Assembly: GCF_000269985.1 (NCBI RefSeq)
Contig: NC_016109.1
Coordinates: 5,704,001-5,768,000 of the forward strand
DNA length: 64,000 nucleotides
Direction of reading: 5' to 3'
From: Kitasatospora setae KM-6054
Lineage (GTDB): Bacteria; Actinomycetota; Actinomycetes; Streptomycetales; Streptomycetaceae
Numbering within the stretch: the first letter of the stretch is position 1; each line of letters begins with the position of its first letter. Shown here piece after piece: positions 8,461 through 17,817 of this stretch. The notes beneath the pieces were generated by a model. The model ran no database searches and had not been told where the DNA came from. It saw only the letters and a program-made list of their open reading frames with translations. The translations under genes and the position numbers were made by a program.

Positions 8461-9261
8461 GTGCGTATCGCCAGGTTCTCCGTCCGCGAAGGGAGCCCCG
8501 CGGCGGGCTCGGTCTCCTTCGGAGTCATCGAGGGGGATGCCGCGCAACCCGACTCGCTGGTGGTCCACGCGCTGGCCGGGCACCCCTTCGGCACCCCCCA
8601 GCCGACCGGTGAGACCCACCGCCTGCGGGACGTCCGGCTGCTCGCCCCGATGCTCCCCAGCAAGGTCGTCGCGGTCGGCCGCAACTACGCCGCGCACGCC
8701 GCCGAGCTGGGCAACGAGGTCCCGGCCGTGCCGCTGACCTTCTTCAAGCCCTCCACCGCCGTCATCGGCCCCACCGAGTCGATCGCCTACCCGCCGTTCT
8801 CCTCGGACGTGCAGTACGAGGCCGAGCTCGCCGTGGTGATCGGCCGGATGTGCCGCGAGGTGCCGCTGGAGCGCGTCCCCGAGGTGGTCTTCGGCTACAC
8901 CTGCGCCAACGACGTCACCGCCCGCGACGTGCAGCAGCGCGAGGGCCAGTGGGCCCGTGCCAAGGGCTTCGACACCTCCTGCCCGCTCGGCCCGTGGATC
9001 GAGACCGACCTCGACCCCGCCGACCTGGCCGTCACCTGCACCGTCAACGGCGAGCTCCGGCAGGCCGGCCGCACCTCGCAGATGATCCGCTCGGTCGCCG
9101 AGCTGATCGCGCACGTCTCCGAGGCGATGACCCTGCTCCCGGGCGACGTCATCCTCACCGGCACCCCCGCGGGTGTCGGCCCCCTGAACATCGGCGACGA
9201 GGTCGCCGTCTCCGTCGAAGGCATCGGCACCCTCTCCAACAAGGTGATCAAGCGTGGCTGA
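8461..9261 (+). CDS. Fumarylacetoacetate hydrolase-family protein
   Basis: The product is a soluble 266-residue FAH-fold enzyme. The family cleaves C-C bonds in acylpyruvates or decarboxylates oxaloacetate using a divalent metal. Metal-ligand segments are visible: [12 protein letters not shown] and [13 protein letters not shown], with the C-terminal signature [21 protein letters not shown]. The GTG start follows GAGAGG. Its last 8 bases overlap gltX, so the two are co-transcribed and probably coupled. The exact substrate cannot be read from sequence; acylpyruvase-like is the usual annotation. Confidence 0.9.
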   Translation: MRIARFSVREGSPAAGSVSFGVIEGDAAQPDSLVVHALAGHPFGTPQPTGETHRLRDVRLLAPMLPSKVVAVGRNYAAHAAELGNEVPAVPLTFFKPSTAVIGPTESIAYPPFSSDVQYEAELAVVIGRMCREVPLERVPEVVFGYTCANDVTARDVQQREGQWARAKGFDTSCPLGPWIETDLDPADLAVTCTVNGELRQAGRTSQMIRSVAELIAHVSEAMTLLPGDVILTGTPAGVGPLNIGDEVAVSVEGIGTLSNKVIKRG

Positions 9262-10768
9262 CAACGTGGCCGACCAGAAGGACCCCGCCGTCCGGGTCCG
9301 CTTCTGCCCCTCCCCGACCGGCAACCCGCACGTCGGCCTGGTCCGCACCGCCCTGTTCAACTGGGCCTACGCCCGGCACAACGGCGGCACCCTGGTGTTC
9401 CGGATCGAGGACACCGACGCGGCCCGCGACTCCGAGGAGTCGTACGAGCAGCTGCTCGGCGCCATGCGCTGGCTCGGCTTCGACTGGGACGAGGGCCCGG
9501 AGATCGGCGGCCCGCACGCCCCGTACCGCCAGTCGCAGCGGATGGACGTCTACGCGGACGTCGCCGAGCGGCTGCGCGCGGCCGGCCACGCCTACCCCTG
9601 CTACTGCACCACCGAGGAGCTGGACGCCCGCCGCGAGGCCGCCCGCGCGGCCGGCAAGCCCTCCGGCTACGACGGCCACTGCCGCGACCTGACCGCCGAG
9701 CAGCGGGCCGGGTACGAGGCCGAGGGCCGCCCGTCGATCCTCCGCTTCCGGATGCCCGACACCACGCTGGCCTTCGACGACCTGGTCCGCGGCCCGATCT
9801 CCTTCGACCCGAAGGACGTCCCCGACTACGGCATCGTCCGGGCCAACGGCGCCCCGCTGTACACCCTGGTCAACCCGGTCGACGACGCCCTGATGGAGAT
9901 CACCCACGTCCTGCGCGGCGAGGACCTGCTCTCCTCGACGCCCCGTCAGATCGCGCTGTACGCCGCGCTGGCGGAGATCGGCGTCGGCAACGGCACCACC
10001 CCGCGGTTCGGCCACCTGCCGTACGTGATGGGCGAGGGCAACAAGAAGCTCTCCAAGCGCGACCCGCAGGCCTCGCTCAACCTCTACCGCGAGCGCGGCT
10101 TCCTCCCCGAGGGCCTGCTCAACTACCTCGCCCTGCTGGGCTGGTCGCTCGCCGAGGACCGCGACATCTTCGACGTCGACGAGATGGTCGCCGCCTTCGA
10201 CATCGACGACGTCAACGGCAACCCGGCCCGCTTCGACCTGAAGAAGGCCGAGCACATCAACGCCGAGCACGTCCGCCGCCTCGCCCCCGAGGAGTTCGTC
10301 CGGCGCCTGGTGCCCTACCTGCAGGCCCCCGGCCTGCTCCCGGCCGAGCCCACCGCCGAGCAGCTCGACCTGCTGGCGAAGGTCGCGCCGCTCACCCAGG
10401 AGCGGATGGTCGTCCTCTCCGAGATCGTCACCATGGCCGGCTTCCTGTTCGTCGCCCCCGCGGACTTCGCGGTCGACCCCGAGGACGGCGCCAAGGTCCT
10501 CACCGCCGACGCCCGCCCGGTGCTGGAGGCCGCGGTCGAGGCGCTCACCGAGCTGCCCGACTTCAGCCCCGAGCCGATCCAGGCCGCACTGCGCGAGGCC
10601 CTGGTCGAGGGCCTGGGCATCAAGCCCAAGTTCGCCTTCACCCCGCTGCGGGTCGCGGTCACCGGCCGCCGGGTCTCCCCGCCGCTGTTCGAGTCGATGG
10701 AACTGCTCGGCCGCGAGGAGACGCTCCGCCGCCTGCTCTCCGCCCTGGAGCTGCTCCCGGCCTCCTGA
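9254..10768 (+). CDS. gltX: Glutamyl-tRNA synthetase
   Basis: This class I aminoacyl-tRNA synthetase has 504 residues. The HIGH-box region is [13 protein letters not shown] near residue 20, and KKLSKRD near residue 260 is the KMSKS-type loop. The catalytic domain shows [15 protein letters not shown]; the C-terminal half is the anticodon-binding helical bundle. Actinobacteria of this group generally lack glutaminyl-tRNA synthetase, so the enzyme is expected to be non-discriminating: it charges tRNA-Glu and tRNA-Gln, and GatCAB corrects the latter. Both substrate tRNAs are encoded just downstream. The GTG start overlaps the hydrolase gene by 8 bases. Confidence 0.97.
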   Translation: MADNVADQKDPAVRVRFCPSPTGNPHVGLVRTALFNWAYARHNGGTLVFRIEDTDAARDSEESYEQLLGAMRWLGFDWDEGPEIGGPHAPYRQSQRMDVYADVAERLRAAGHAYPCYCTTEELDARREAARAAGKPSGYDGHCRDLTAEQRAGYEAEGRPSILRFRMPDTTLAFDDLVRGPISFDPKDVPDYGIVRANGAPLYTLVNPVDDALMEITHVLRGEDLLSSTPRQIALYAALAEIGVGNGTTPRFGHLPYVMGEGNKKLSKRDPQASLNLYRERGFLPEGLLNYLALLGWSLAEDRDIFDVDEMVAAFDIDDVNGNPARFDLKKAEHINAEHVRRLAPEEFVRRLVPYLQAPGLLPAEPTAEQLDLLAKVAPLTQERMVVLSEIVTMAGFLFVAPADFAVDPEDGAKVLTADARPVLEAAVEALTELPDFSPEPIQAALREALVEGLGIKPKFAFTPLRVAVTGRRVSPPLFESMELLGREETLRRLLSALELLPAS

Positions 10769-10800
10769 GCCGCCTCCCGGCCCCCGCCGGGGCGGCCCAC

Positions 10801-10843
10801 GGACACCTGCGGGCCAGGTCACTGACCTGGCCCGCAGGTGTCC
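10801..10843 (+). terminator. Long perfect palindrome after gltX
   Basis: Perfect 21-base arms (10801-10821 and 10823-10843) flank one central base, giving a 43-base palindrome 32 bases after the gltX stop. No T-tract follows. It most likely works as a factor-assisted terminator or 3' stabiliser separating gltX from the tRNA operon. Confidence 0.75.
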
Positions 10844-10868
10844 GGCGCACGGCCTGCGGTTATCGATT

Positions 10869-10897
10869 TTGGAGCGGGGCGGGGCGTCGGGTAATGT
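10869..10897 (+). promoter_or_regulatory. Promoter of the tRNA-Gln/Glu operon
   Basis: TTGGAG (10869-10874), a 17-base spacer and TAATGT (10892-10897) form a good housekeeping-type promoter about 70 bases upstream of the first tRNA. It is placed just after the gltX terminator. Confidence 0.6.
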
Positions 10898-10967
10898 TCT
10901 TTCTGCGCCGCCCGGGCAGGGAGGCGCAAGACACCGAGGAAGACCCCGCAGAGGGGTTGAACTCTGG

Positions 10968-11039
10968 TGGGGTATGGTGTAATTGGCAGCACGACTGATT
11001 CTGGTTCAGTTAGTCTAGGTTCGAGTCCTGGTACCCCAG
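10968..11039 (+). tRNA. tRNA-Gln (CTG)
   Basis: This 72-base cloverleaf has acceptor strands TGGGGTA and TACCCCA, discriminator G, anticodon stem ACTGA/TCAGT and loop TTCTGGT, giving anticodon CTG. The T arm contains GGTTCGAGTCC. U1-A72 is the pair known to mark bacterial tRNA-Gln for GatCAB. CCA is not encoded. Confidence 0.96.
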
Positions 11040-11060
11040 CGCAGCACATCACTGCAGTAA

Positions 11061-11133
11061 GCCCCCGTTGTGTAGTGGCCTAGCACGCCGCCCTCTCAAG
11101 GCGGTAGCGCCGGTTCGAATCCGGTCGGGGGTA
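11061..11133 (+). tRNA. tRNA-Glu (CTC), copy 1
   Basis: This 73-base cloverleaf has acceptor GCCCCCG pairing with CGGGGGT (terminal G-U pair) and discriminator A. Anticodon stem CCGCC/GGCGG holds loop CTCTCAA, so the anticodon is CTC. The T arm contains GGTTCGAATCC. It is identical in sequence to the next two copies. Confidence 0.96.
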
Positions 11134-11171
11134 CGCAATTCTTGACAATTGCACATGAATGAATGAGTCTC

Positions 11172-11244
11172 GCCCCCGTTGTGTAGTGGCCTAGCACGCC
11201 GCCCTCTCAAGGCGGTAGCGCCGGTTCGAATCCGGTCGGGGGTA
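11172..11244 (+). tRNA. tRNA-Glu (CTC), copy 2
   Basis: This 73-base gene repeats copy 1 exactly: anticodon CTC, acceptor GCCCCCG/CGGGGGT. The spacer before it (38 bases) is A/T-richer than the surroundings. Confidence 0.96.
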
Positions 11245-11257
11245 CTCGCTCATTCAG

Positions 11258-11330
11258 GCCCCCGTTGTGTAGTGGCCTAGCACGCCGCCCTCTCAAGGCG
11301 GTAGCGCCGGTTCGAATCCGGTCGGGGGTA
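11258..11330 (+). tRNA. tRNA-Glu (CTC), copy 3
   Basis: This is the third identical tRNA-Glu(CTC), only 13 bases after copy 2. The three copies are tandem duplicates within one transcript. Confidence 0.96.
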
Positions 11331-11334
11331 CTTA

Positions 11335-11406
11335 TGGGGTATGGTGTAATTGGCAGCACGAGTGATTCTGGTTCATTTAGTCTAGGTTCGAGTCCTGGTA
11401 CCCCAG
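11335..11406 (+). tRNA. tRNA-Gln (CTG), variant copy
   Basis: This 72-base gene matches the first tRNA-Gln except for two positions in the anticodon stem. The stem reads AGTGA/TCATT instead of ACTGA/TCAGT, so a C-G pair becomes G-U. Anticodon CTG and the U1-A72 pair are kept, so it should be functional, with a slightly weaker stem. Confidence 0.95.
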
Positions 11407-11427
11407 CCAAGAAACGCTCCACAGAAC

Positions 11428-11454
11428 GAGCTCCGGGAAACCGGGGCTCTTTTT
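11428..11454 (+). terminator. Intrinsic terminator of the tRNA operon
   Basis: Stem GAGCTCCGG / CCGGGGCTC (one G-U pair) closes a GAAA tetraloop and is followed directly by TTTTT (11450-11454). It is the most canonical Rho-independent terminator I noted in the window. Confidence 0.92.
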
Positions 11455-11544
11455 GCATGCCCGGGCGGTGCCCGGGCGCGGGTACGGCGACGTCCCCCCG
11501 GCCGGCGGACGGGGGGACGCCGCGCGGTGCGCGTGCGGGGCGGC

Positions 11545-12258
11545 TCAGCTGCGGCGCAGGGCCTCGGTGAGGCGGTTGGCGGCCTCGATGATGGCCTGGG
11601 CGTGCATCCGGCCGGGGTGGCGGGTGAGGCGCTCGATCGGGCCGGAGACCGAGACCGAGGCGACCACCCGGTTGGACGGGCCGCGGACGGGCGCGGAGAC
11701 CGAGGCGACGCCGGGCTCGCGCTCGCCGATGGACTGGGCCCAGCCGCGGCGGCGCACGCCGCTGAGCGCGGTGGCGGTGAACCGGGCGCCCTGGAGGCCG
11801 CGGTGCAGGCGCTCCGGCTCCTCCCAGGCGAGCAGCACCTGGGCAGCCGAACCGGCCTTCATCGGCAGCGTGGAGCCGACCGGCACGGTGTCGCGCAGAC
11901 CGGAGAGGCGCTCGGCGGCGGCCACGCAGATCCGCATCTCGCCCTGCCGGCGGTAGAGCTGGGCGCTCTCGCCGGTGACGTCCCGCAGGTGGGTCAGCAC
12001 CGGGCCGGCGGCGGCCAGCAGGCGGTCCTCGCCGGCCGCGGCGGAGAGCTCGGCGAGCCGGGGGCCGAGGATGAACCTGCCCTGCATGTCCCGGGTGACC
12101 AGGCGGTGGTGTTCGAGTGCGACGGCGAGTCGGTGGGCGGTGGGCCGCGCCAGACCGGTGGCGGCGACCAGCCCCGCCAACGTGGCGGGGCCCGACTCCA
12201 GTGCGCTGAGCACCAGAGCGGCCTTGTCGAGAACGCCGACGCCGCTAGTGTTGTCCAT
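11545..12258 (-). CDS. ndgR: IclR-family regulator NdgR
   Basis: This 237-residue IclR-type DNA-binding protein starts [17 protein letters not shown]. The N-terminal winged helix shows [22 protein letters not shown]. The C-terminal effector domain includes [18 protein letters not shown] and [18 protein letters not shown]. NdgR is known in streptomycetes to act on leucine and other amino-acid genes, including the divergent leuCD. The ATG at 12258 gives the conserved N-terminus; an upstream in-frame start at 12279 would fall inside the operator. The product is nearly identical to how I remember S. coelicolor NdgR. Confidence 0.95.
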   Translation of the reverse strand: MDNTSGVGVLDKAALVLSALESGPATLAGLVAATGLARPTAHRLAVALEHHRLVTRDMQGRFILGPRLAELSAAAGEDRLLAAAGPVLTHLRDVTGESAQLYRRQGEMRICVAAAERLSGLRDTVPVGSTLPMKAGSAAQVLLAWEEPERLHRGLQGARFTATALSGVRRRGWAQSIGEREPGVASVSAPVRGPSNRVVASVSVSGPIERLTRHPGRMHAQAIIEAANRLTEALRRS

Positions 12259-12491
12259 GTCTCGATACTGCAGTCTCAATCAGCGAGACGCAAGTTCAAT
12301 CTTCCGAGAAAAGCGCCACTCTTGGAGTCAGCAGCCCGGGAGACACCCAGGACGGCGCCCCACCACGGTGTCCGCATCCTGGACGGTCCGGCGTGCAGGT
12401 CGCGACTCCAAGCGAGCCTCACAGGGCGGCACGGGACAAGACCTCGACGATCACGAGAAGGCCGGCAGAGCGGCCGGCTGGAGGGAATCCG
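12259..12491. promoter_or_regulatory. ndgR-leuC control region
   Basis: This divergent region carries a 14-base imperfect palindrome GATACTGCAGTCTC (12264-12277, one mismatch), immediately upstream of the ndgR start. Inverted GTCTCG (12259-12264) and CGAGAC (12284-12289) overlap or flank it. These are good candidates for the NdgR operator. Near leuC, a hairpin with GCCGGC arms (12461-12466 and 12473-12478) abuts the GGAGGG ribosome site at 12480-12485 and could modulate leuC translation. Confidence 0.6.
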
Positions 12492-13913
<1,422 letters not shown>

Positions 13914-13917
13914 CGCC

Positions 13918-14514
13918 ATGGAGAAGTTCACCACCCACACCGGCCGCGCCGTCCCGCTGCGCCGCTCGAACGTGGACACCGACCAGATCATCCCGGCGCA
14001 CTGGCTGAAGAAGGTCACCCGCTCCGGCTTCGAGGACGGCCTGTTCGAGGCCTGGCGCAAGGACGAGTCCTTCGTCCTGAACCGGCCCGAGCGCCAGGGC
14101 GCGTCCGTCCTGGTGACCGGCCCCGAGTTCGGCACCGGCTCGTCCCGCGAGCACGCCGTCTGGGCCCTGCAGAACTACGGCTTCCAGGCCGTCATCTCCT
14201 CCCGCTTCGCCGACATCTTCCGCGGCAACTCGCTGAAGAACGGCCTGCTCACGGTGGTCCTGCCGGCGGAGACGGTGGAGAAGCTCTGGGAGTTGACCGA
14301 GGCCGACCCGACCGCCGAGATCACCGTCGACCTGGAGGCCCGCGAGGTCCGGGCCGAGGGCGTCACGGCCCCGTTCGAGCTGGACGACAACGTCCGCTGG
14401 CGGCTGCTGAACGGCCTGGACGACATCAGCATCACCCTGCAGAACGAGGCCGATGTCGCCGCGTTCGAGGCGAAGCGCCCGGCCTACAAGCCGCGCACCC
14501 AGCCGGTCGCCTGA
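13918..14514 (+). CDS. leuD: 3-isopropylmalate dehydratase small subunit
   Basis: LeuD has 198 residues, the normal length. It supplies the swivelling substrate-recognition domain of isopropylmalate isomerase. Conserved segments are [33 protein letters not shown] and [15 protein letters not shown]. It follows leuC by four bases, so the two subunits are made from one mRNA. Confidence 0.97.
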   Translation: MEKFTTHTGRAVPLRRSNVDTDQIIPAHWLKKVTRSGFEDGLFEAWRKDESFVLNRPERQGASVLVTGPEFGTGSSREHAVWALQNYGFQAVISSRFADIFRGNSLKNGLLTVVLPAETVEKLWELTEADPTAEITVDLEAREVRAEGVTAPFELDDNVRWRLLNGLDDISITLQNEADVAAFEAKRPAYKPRTQPVA

Positions 14515-14541
14515 GCCGCCGCTTTCTGACGGAACGACAAC

Positions 14542-14570
14542 AAGACCCGCCCCCCTCCGGGGCGGGTCTT
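14542..14570 (+). terminator. Terminator of leuCD
   Basis: Perfect 12-base arms AAGACCCGCCCC (14542-14553) and GGGGCGGGTCTT (14559-14570) with a 5-base loop lie 27 bases after leuD. The arms end in TCTT rather than a long T-run. Confidence 0.85.
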
Positions 14571-14648
14571 CGTTGTTCGCAGGGGAGTTCGTCAGCCCGG
14601 AATAGACCCTGGTGTAGCGCAACTCCGTACAGATGGCACAATCGTTGC

Positions 14649-14939
14649 ATGCACCACAGTCCCGAACCCCCGTACCAGGACGGCGAACCCGCGTCCGCGG
14701 ACGGTCGGGACGGTGCTGCCGACTCGGAAGTCACCCTGCTCTACGCACTGGTGGCCGAGCGGTTGAAGCAAGCCCACGCCCGCGTTCACGCGCTGAACGT
14801 GTCGACGGACGCAAAGACCGCTCTCACCCGACAACTGCTGATCGTCACCGAGACCGCGAAGCGCGATCTCCCGGGGGCGGCACGGCGGTTGAGTCGCTTT
14901 GTGCAGGACCTCGACGAGGGGCGGATGCCTCCCCGGTGA
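14649..14939 (+). CDS. Small conserved-type protein upstream of hupS
   Basis: The product is a 96-residue soluble, largely helical protein of unknown function. The first 25 residues are acidic and disordered; the rest reads as a helical bundle (LLYALVAERLKQAHARVHAL, then VSTDAKTALTRQLLIVTETA). No catalytic motif is seen. CACAAT (14637-14642) ends six bases before the ATG and there is no ribosome site, so the mRNA is probably leaderless. A protein of this kind sits next to hupS in related genomes as I remember it. Confidence 0.7.
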   Translation: MHHSPEPPYQDGEPASADGRDGAADSEVTLLYALVAERLKQAHARVHALNVSTDAKTALTRQLLIVTETAKRDLPGAARRLSRFVQDLDEGRMPPR

Positions 14940-15072
14940 GCACCTCCATGCGCAAATCCATTGCGACACTAGGGTGATTCACGCGTTTGGTAATTGAAAG
15001 TCCGCAGATACATACCTAACGTGCGAAAAGAACGGATGGAATCATCCGGCGCCCGTTTCCGAAGGGGAAGAC

Positions 15073-15753
15073 GTGAACAAGGCTCAGCTTGTCGAAGCGG
15101 TGGCCGAGCAGCTGGGCGGTCGCAAGGCTGCCGCAGAGGCCGTCGACGCAGTGCTCGACACCATGGTGCGTGCCGTCGTGGCGGGTGACCGCGTCTCGGT
15201 CACCGGTTTCGGCACCTTCGAGAAGGTGGAGCGCTCGGCGCGCTTCGCCCGGAACCCGCAGACCGGCGAGCGGGTCAAGGTCAAGAAGACCGCCGTGCCG
15301 CGGTTCCGTCCCGGCCAGGGCTTCAAGGACCTCGTCTCCGGCAGCAAGAAGCTGCCGAAGGACGGCCCGTCCGTCAAGAAGGCGCCCAAGGGCTCGCTCA
15401 CCCCGGGCAAGTCCGGCGTGGCCGCCACCCCGGCCGCCAAGCGGGCCGCCACCAAGCGGGCCGCGGCCGCCGGCTCCGCCGCCGCGACCAAGAAGACCGC
15501 CGCCAAGAAGACCACCGCCACGGCGGCCAAGAAGGCGGCCCCCGCCAAGACCGCGGTCAAGAAGGCCACCACGGCCAAGACCACGGTGGCCAAGACCGCG
15601 GCGGCCAAGAAGGCGGCCCCGGCGAAGGCCGCGGCCAAGAAGACCACCACCGCGGCGGCCGCCAAGAAGACCGCCGCCACCGCCAAGAAGACCGCTCCGG
15701 CGAAGAAGACCGCCACGCGGAAGACCACCGCGCGCAAGTCCACCGCCAAGTAG
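15073..15753 (+). CDS. hupS: HU-family nucleoid protein with lysine-rich tail (HupS)
   Basis: The product has 226 residues in two parts. Residues 1-90 or so are a standard HU fold (MNKAQLVEAVAEQLGG, then VSVTGFGTFEKVERSARFAR and NPQTGERVKV) that binds and bends DNA. Residues 100-226 are a histone-H1-like tail of repeated KKTAA, AAKKAAPAK and KKTT units. HupS in streptomycetes is a sporulation-associated nucleoid protein. The GTG start follows GAAGGGGAAG. Low-complexity coding in the tail makes this stretch prone to repeat-number change. Confidence 0.96.
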   Translation: MNKAQLVEAVAEQLGGRKAAAEAVDAVLDTMVRAVVAGDRVSVTGFGTFEKVERSARFARNPQTGERVKVKKTAVPRFRPGQGFKDLVSGSKKLPKDGPSVKKAPKGSLTPGKSGVAATPAAKRAATKRAAAAGSAAATKKTAAKKTTATAAKKAAPAKTAVKKATTAKTTVAKTAAAKKAAPAKAAAKKTTTAAAAKKTAATAKKTAPAKKTATRKTTARKSTAK

Positions 15754-15795
15754 TCGCCCCACCTCCGGCGCCGGCCCGACCGGCACCGGGGCACC

Positions 15796-15845
15796 GGCCG
15801 CGCCGGTCCGGTCCGGGTTCCGCCCGGGCCCGGACCGGCGCGGCC
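15796..15845 (+). terminator. Hairpin after hupS
   Basis: Perfect 16-base arms at 15796-15811 and 15830-15845 enclose an 18-base loop, 43 bases after the hupS stop. It is very GC-rich and without a T-tract. It lies between convergent hupS and the GntR gene and may serve both strands. Confidence 0.7.
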
Positions 15846-16008
15846 GTTCTCCGTCGCGCCGGCCCGTTCCGCAGCCGGCGTCAGCGGTGCCCGCGGGCCG
15901 TCCGACTGACGCCGCGTCGCGCCGACGCCCCCTCATCCGGACTCATCCGGACTCATCCGGACGGTCGGACGGGGAAAAGCGAATGACCGGCCGGCCCGCC
16001 CGTCCGGC

Positions 16009-16749
16009 TTACTCCGCGGTTTCCAGCGGAAGCTCGTAGCAGATGTCCCAGCGGGAATCCGGAATGACCAGATCGGCGGTCTCCACCGGCCGCCCGGAGT
16101 CGTCCAGGTACGTCCGCTCGATCAGCGTCACCGCGTCGCCCGCGGTGATTCCCAGCAGCGCCGCCTGCTCCGCGTTCGCCCGGGAGGGGCGCAGCCGCTC
16201 CGCCGCGCGGACCACCCGCACCCCGATCGCCGCCATCCGGGCCACCACGCCCCGGCCGTGCAGCGGGCCGTACTCGGGCAGCAGCACCGGGGATCCCCCG
16301 GTCAGCCCCATCGGCTCCCAGGAATCCGCGAGTTGGACGATCCGGTCGCCCAGCCGGAACTCGTAGCGGGTGTGCACCGTCAGCGCGCCCGGCTCGATCC
16401 GCAGCCGCCGGGCGACCTCCTCGCTGGCGGCCGTGCGGGCCGACGAGTCCGACTCCCACTCGCCGTCCGGCGTCAGCGCGGCCGGGAACAGCCCCGCCGT
16501 CCGCGAGCGCACCATGGTCAGCCGCTCGACCGGCTCCCGGACGTAGGTGCCCGAGCCCGTCCGGCCCTCCAACAGGCCCTCCGCGATGAGCACTTCCTGC
16601 GCCCGCTGGAGCACGTTCGGCCCGACCCCGTAGCTCCCGGCCAGCCGCGCCCGGGACGGCAGCCGCTCGCCGACCGCCCACTCCCCGGCCGTCACCCGGC
16701 GGCGCAGGTGGTCCGCGATGCGGAGGTACGGCGGGTCCTGTGAGGGCAT
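16009..16749 (-). CDS. GntR-family regulator with UTRA-type effector domain
   Basis: This transcription factor has 246 residues from the ATG at 16749, which has GGGAG 7 bases upstream; an earlier start at 16776 is weaker. The N-terminal winged helix shows PPYLRIADHLRRRVTAGEW, LPSRARLAGSYGV and EGLLEGRTGSGTYV. The C-terminal half is UTRA-like (RLRIEPGALTVHTRYEF; ITAGDAVTLIERTYLDDSGR). It is divergent from two coupled small ORFs with an operator-like dyad between. Similar GntR genes occur on actinomycete integrative elements (KorSA-like), but no element is visible here. Confidence 0.88.
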   Translation of the reverse strand: MPSQDPPYLRIADHLRRRVTAGEWAVGERLPSRARLAGSYGVGPNVLQRAQEVLIAEGLLEGRTGSGTYVREPVERLTMVRSRTAGLFPAALTPDGEWESDSSARTAASEEVARRLRIEPGALTVHTRYEFRLGDRIVQLADSWEPMGLTGGSPVLLPEYGPLHGRGVVARMAAIGVRVVRAAERLRPSRANAEQAALLGITAGDAVTLIERTYLDDSGRPVETADLVIPDSRWDICYELPLETAE

Positions 16750-16840
16750 CTGGCGTCTCCCGGCGGAGGGCGGCACCTGCCGGGGCGGCGGCAGGAGGGC
16801 GGTACGGGGTGGGGTGCGGGCGGAGTACGGGTGATTCAGC

Positions 16841-16883
16841 TTGACAATCTAATGCATCAGGTGGAATCTAATGACTTAGATTC
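16841..16883 (+). promoter_or_regulatory. Promoter and operator of the GntR/small-ORF module
   Basis: TTGACA (16841-16846) is followed 17 bases later by GAATCT. This -10 position is the left arm of a perfect inverted repeat: GAATCTAA (16864-16871), 4 bases, TTAGATTC (16876-16883). AATCTAATG also occurs as a direct repeat at 16846-16854 and 16865-16873. An operator covering the -10 element implies repression by the adjacent GntR protein. Confidence 0.75.
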
Positions 16884-16921
16884 ACTATGAGTGATCGGAC
16901 GACTTCGGGGAGAGGCGCGGC

Positions 16922-17167
16922 GTGCGAAGCACGAGGGTGTTCGACCTGGCATCCAGGCTCGCCGCAGCCACCGGATCCGAAGCCAGGATCATCCGGCTGC
17001 CCGACGGCGGCCACCGGGTCGAGGCCGACTACCTCACCGCCCCGGACCCGCGCGACCACCTCGAGGTCCTCGGCGTCCTCACCCAGGCGGACCGGTACGG
17101 GCACCGCTACCGCAACCGCATCCACACCGTCTGGGCCGAGTTCGGCCCGCCCCAGGAGCCGCCGTGA
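16922..17167 (+). CDS. Small protein of the GntR module, first ORF
   Basis: The product is an 81-residue protein of unknown function. The segments TRVFDLASRLAAATGSEARI, GGHRVEADYLTAPDPRDHLE and LGVLTQADRYGHRYRNRIHT suggest a small alpha/beta fold. Small proteins of this look often accompany GntR genes in streptomycetes, from memory. The GTG start has a GGGGAGAGG-like site. Its stop overlaps the next start (GTGA), so the two are translationally coupled. Confidence 0.72.
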   Translation: MRSTRVFDLASRLAAATGSEARIIRLPDGGHRVEADYLTAPDPRDHLEVLGVLTQADRYGHRYRNRIHTVWAEFGPPQEPP

Positions 17168-17559
17168 AGGACACGCCGCCCGGCTACACCGTCGGCATCG
17201 CGGAGATCACCGAGCCGACCTCGTTCCTCACCCTCGCGCCCGCGCTCTCCTCGCTCTGGCAGACCCTGCGCACCCTGCCGCTCGGCTGGACGCAGTTCGA
17301 GGCGTACCGCTACTTCTTCGGGCCGGGCGCGACCGGGCGCACCGAGGAGTTCCTCGCCCGGGACGGCCGGCTGCGGCTCAGCTTCGCACTGCTCGGCCGC
17401 ACCCGGCTGATCAGCGTGCTCCCGACGGTCGACGGGCCGATCCAACTCGTCCCCGCCCCGCTCAGGCTGGTCGACTCCCCGGAGGTCACCCTGCTGCGCC
17501 TGAACGGCACGGGCGGCCGACCGGACCTCGACGGGCCGCCGCACCGGCGGAGCGCCTAG
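17164..17559 (+). CDS. Small protein of the GntR module, second ORF
   Basis: The product has 131 residues and I do not recognise it. The GTG at 17164 overlaps the previous stop by four bases. Segments such as LSSLWQTLRTLPLGWTQFEA and RLRLSFALLGRTRLISVLPT suggest a small globular fold. No membrane helix, signal peptide or catalytic motif is clear. It is probably expressed only together with the 16922 gene under GntR control. Confidence 0.68.
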   Translation: MKDTPPGYTVGIAEITEPTSFLTLAPALSSLWQTLRTLPLGWTQFEAYRYFFGPGATGRTEEFLARDGRLRLSFALLGRTRLISVLPTVDGPIQLVPAPLRLVDSPEVTLLRLNGTGGRPDLDGPPHRRSA

Positions 17560-17583
17560 GCAGCGGGCAGCGGGCAGCGGGCG

Positions 17584-17817
17584 CTACGGCCGCGCGGCGT
17601 CGGCTTCCGGGTCGGGGAAGGTCTGCAGGGTGAGGAAGACCACCCGGCGGTCGGCGCCCTCGCCGGTGGTGCGGATCCGGACGCGCTGGCCGGCGCGGAG
17701 CAAGCGGAGGCCGCCGGCGTCGAAGGCGGGGCCGTCGAAGGGGACCGGGGTGCCGTCGTCGAGCAGGACCGAGCCGGAGCGGGTCGTGGGCTCGAAGGTG
17801 AACGCGGTGGCCTGCAT
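17584..17817 (-). CDS. Possible independent 77-residue protein nested in the 3' end of cofC
   Basis: An ATG at 17817, in the same frame as cofC, begins MQATAFTFEPTTRSGSVLLD. It would give a 77-residue protein resembling a small OB or cold-shock-like fold (LLDDGTPVPFDG; LRLLRAGQRVRIRT; RRVVFLTLQTF). TATGCT (17825-17830) ends exactly 7 bases before this ATG, the spacing of leaderless Streptomyces promoters. It may therefore be expressed separately as well as being the tail of the CofC frame. I recall similar stand-alone proteins beside cofC in relatives, which needs checking. Confidence 0.5.
   Translation of the reverse strand: MQATAFTFEPTTRSGSVLLDDGTPVPFDGPAFDAGGLRLLRAGQRVRIRTTGEGADRRVVFLTLQTFPDPEADAARP

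Noticed and set aside
15378-15750. Tandem repeats in the hupS tail as a separate repeat feature
   Set aside because: They are the codon-level consequence of the Lys/Ala/Thr tail typical of HupS, not an independent DNA repeat.
16009-17559. Integrated plasmid of the pSAM2 kind suggested by the GntR gene
   Set aside because: No integrase, Rep, Tra/Spd genes or attachment-site repeats surround it, so only the small module is called.
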